A stretch of DNA of 64,000 bases from Scilla litardierei (Eukaryota; Streptophyta; Magnoliopsida; Asparagales; Asparagaceae), in the NCBI GenBank assembly GCA_030789695.1, contig CM061142.1, positions 569,709,281 to 569,773,280 of the forward strand, written 5' to 3'. Both the position numbers and the translations under genes were made by a program. This document shows positions 63,794-64,000 of the stretch, piece by piece. The notes under the pieces were generated by a model. The model was not told where the DNA came from and did no database searches. It was given only the letters and a program-made list of their open reading frames with translations. Position 1 is the first letter of the stretch. Each line of letters opens with the position of its first letter.

Positions 63794-64000
63794 TACGATC
63801 AACCTATCTCTAAGATATGAGCGATATGAAGCTCGTCACGAATGAATTACTCCAAAACTCAACGATCTAAGGAAGAAGCTAGAAAATCACAACGAAACGA
63901 ACGAAAACGAAAGCTACGGAGACGGAAACCACACGTAAGGAGAAAATCCACCAAAACGAATATATAATATAGATAATCCGGATACATGAAAACCAGTCGT
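63794..64000 (-). repeat. Tekay 5' LTR, right segment (to window end)
   Basis: After the TACGA duplicate (63794-63798) the LTR resumes, matching 47044-47245, and reaches the window end at CCAGTCGT, four bases short of the expected TACA. Confidence 0.88.

Larger units (their letters stand above)
41995..64000 (-). mobile_element. Tekay-type chromovirus (Ty3/gypsy), nested insertions, runs off the window
   Basis: A minus-strand gypsy element: left (3') LTR 41995-47249, PPT, pol with C-terminal chromodomain-like region, gag, PBS, and right (5') LTR from 52076 beyond 64000. Integrase-after-RT order and the extended integrase C-terminus place it in the Tekay/Del chromovirus group. Only about 4 bp of the right LTR (ending GTTACA in the left copy) lie outside. 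The left LTR is broken by a copia fragment (43232-46265), the right by a 9.5-kb relative (54324-63793). gag-pol carries point lesions and two apparent introns. Confidence 0.9.

Overview
This is plant (angiosperm) nuclear DNA. The evidence is a spliced actin-depolymerising factor (ADF) gene with the plant ATG-only first exon, embedded in nested plant-type LTR retrotransposons (Sirevirus-like Ty1/copia, Athila-like and Tekay-like Ty3/gypsy), a Harbinger MITE and a Mutator-like element (MULE). I cannot name the species. There are no bacterial genes, rRNAs, tRNAs or CRISPR arrays.

Layout. 123-825: Harbinger/Tourist-like MITE. 829-4371: AT-rich flank with no recognised gene. 4372-5420: ADF on the minus strand, the only credible host gene. 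5591-31834: a GC-rich MULE inserted about 170 bp upstream of the ADF start codon. The MULE is split by Sirevirus-1 (6734-31510, minus, TSD CCTCT), whose gag is split by an Athila-like element (16371-28282, plus, TSD ATAGT). 31844-33018: sequence that lay next to the ADF promoter before the MULE arrived. 33019-about 35519: a plus-strand copia fragment (LTR, PBS, dead gag), abutting about 35520-41994, the 3' half of Sirevirus-2 on the minus strand. 41995 to the window end: a Tekay-type chromovirus (minus) inserted into Sirevirus-2. Its left LTR is broken by a truncated copia element (43232-46265) and its right LTR is split by a deletion-derivative Tekay relative (54324-63793, plus, TSD TACGA).

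Most striking pattern. In three families (Sirevirus-1, Sirevirus-2 with its neighbouring LTR, and the Athila-like element) a family-specific array of short CG-containing palindromes occurs twice: in an LTR, just upstream of a TATA-like box, and again just upstream of the accessory ('env-like') ORF. Two of the three accessory ORFs begin with clear NLS-like basic clusters, and none shows an obvious membrane segment. The Tekay LTR carries the Sirevirus-1 array plus its flanking sequence, although Tekay is a different superfamily with no accessory ORF. I propose an element-encoded nuclear factor paired with its own cis array (activator or anti-silencer), and an array borrowed by an unrelated element. 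This is a hypothesis.

Other notable points: the Athila LTR has five hairpins with an identical 14-nt loop and different but complementary stems; the Tekay gag-pol is cut by two GT-AG introns that join in frame; and its likely primer-binding site matches tRNA-Ile.

All lengths and boundaries were read by eye. LTR divergence estimates are approximate hand counts.
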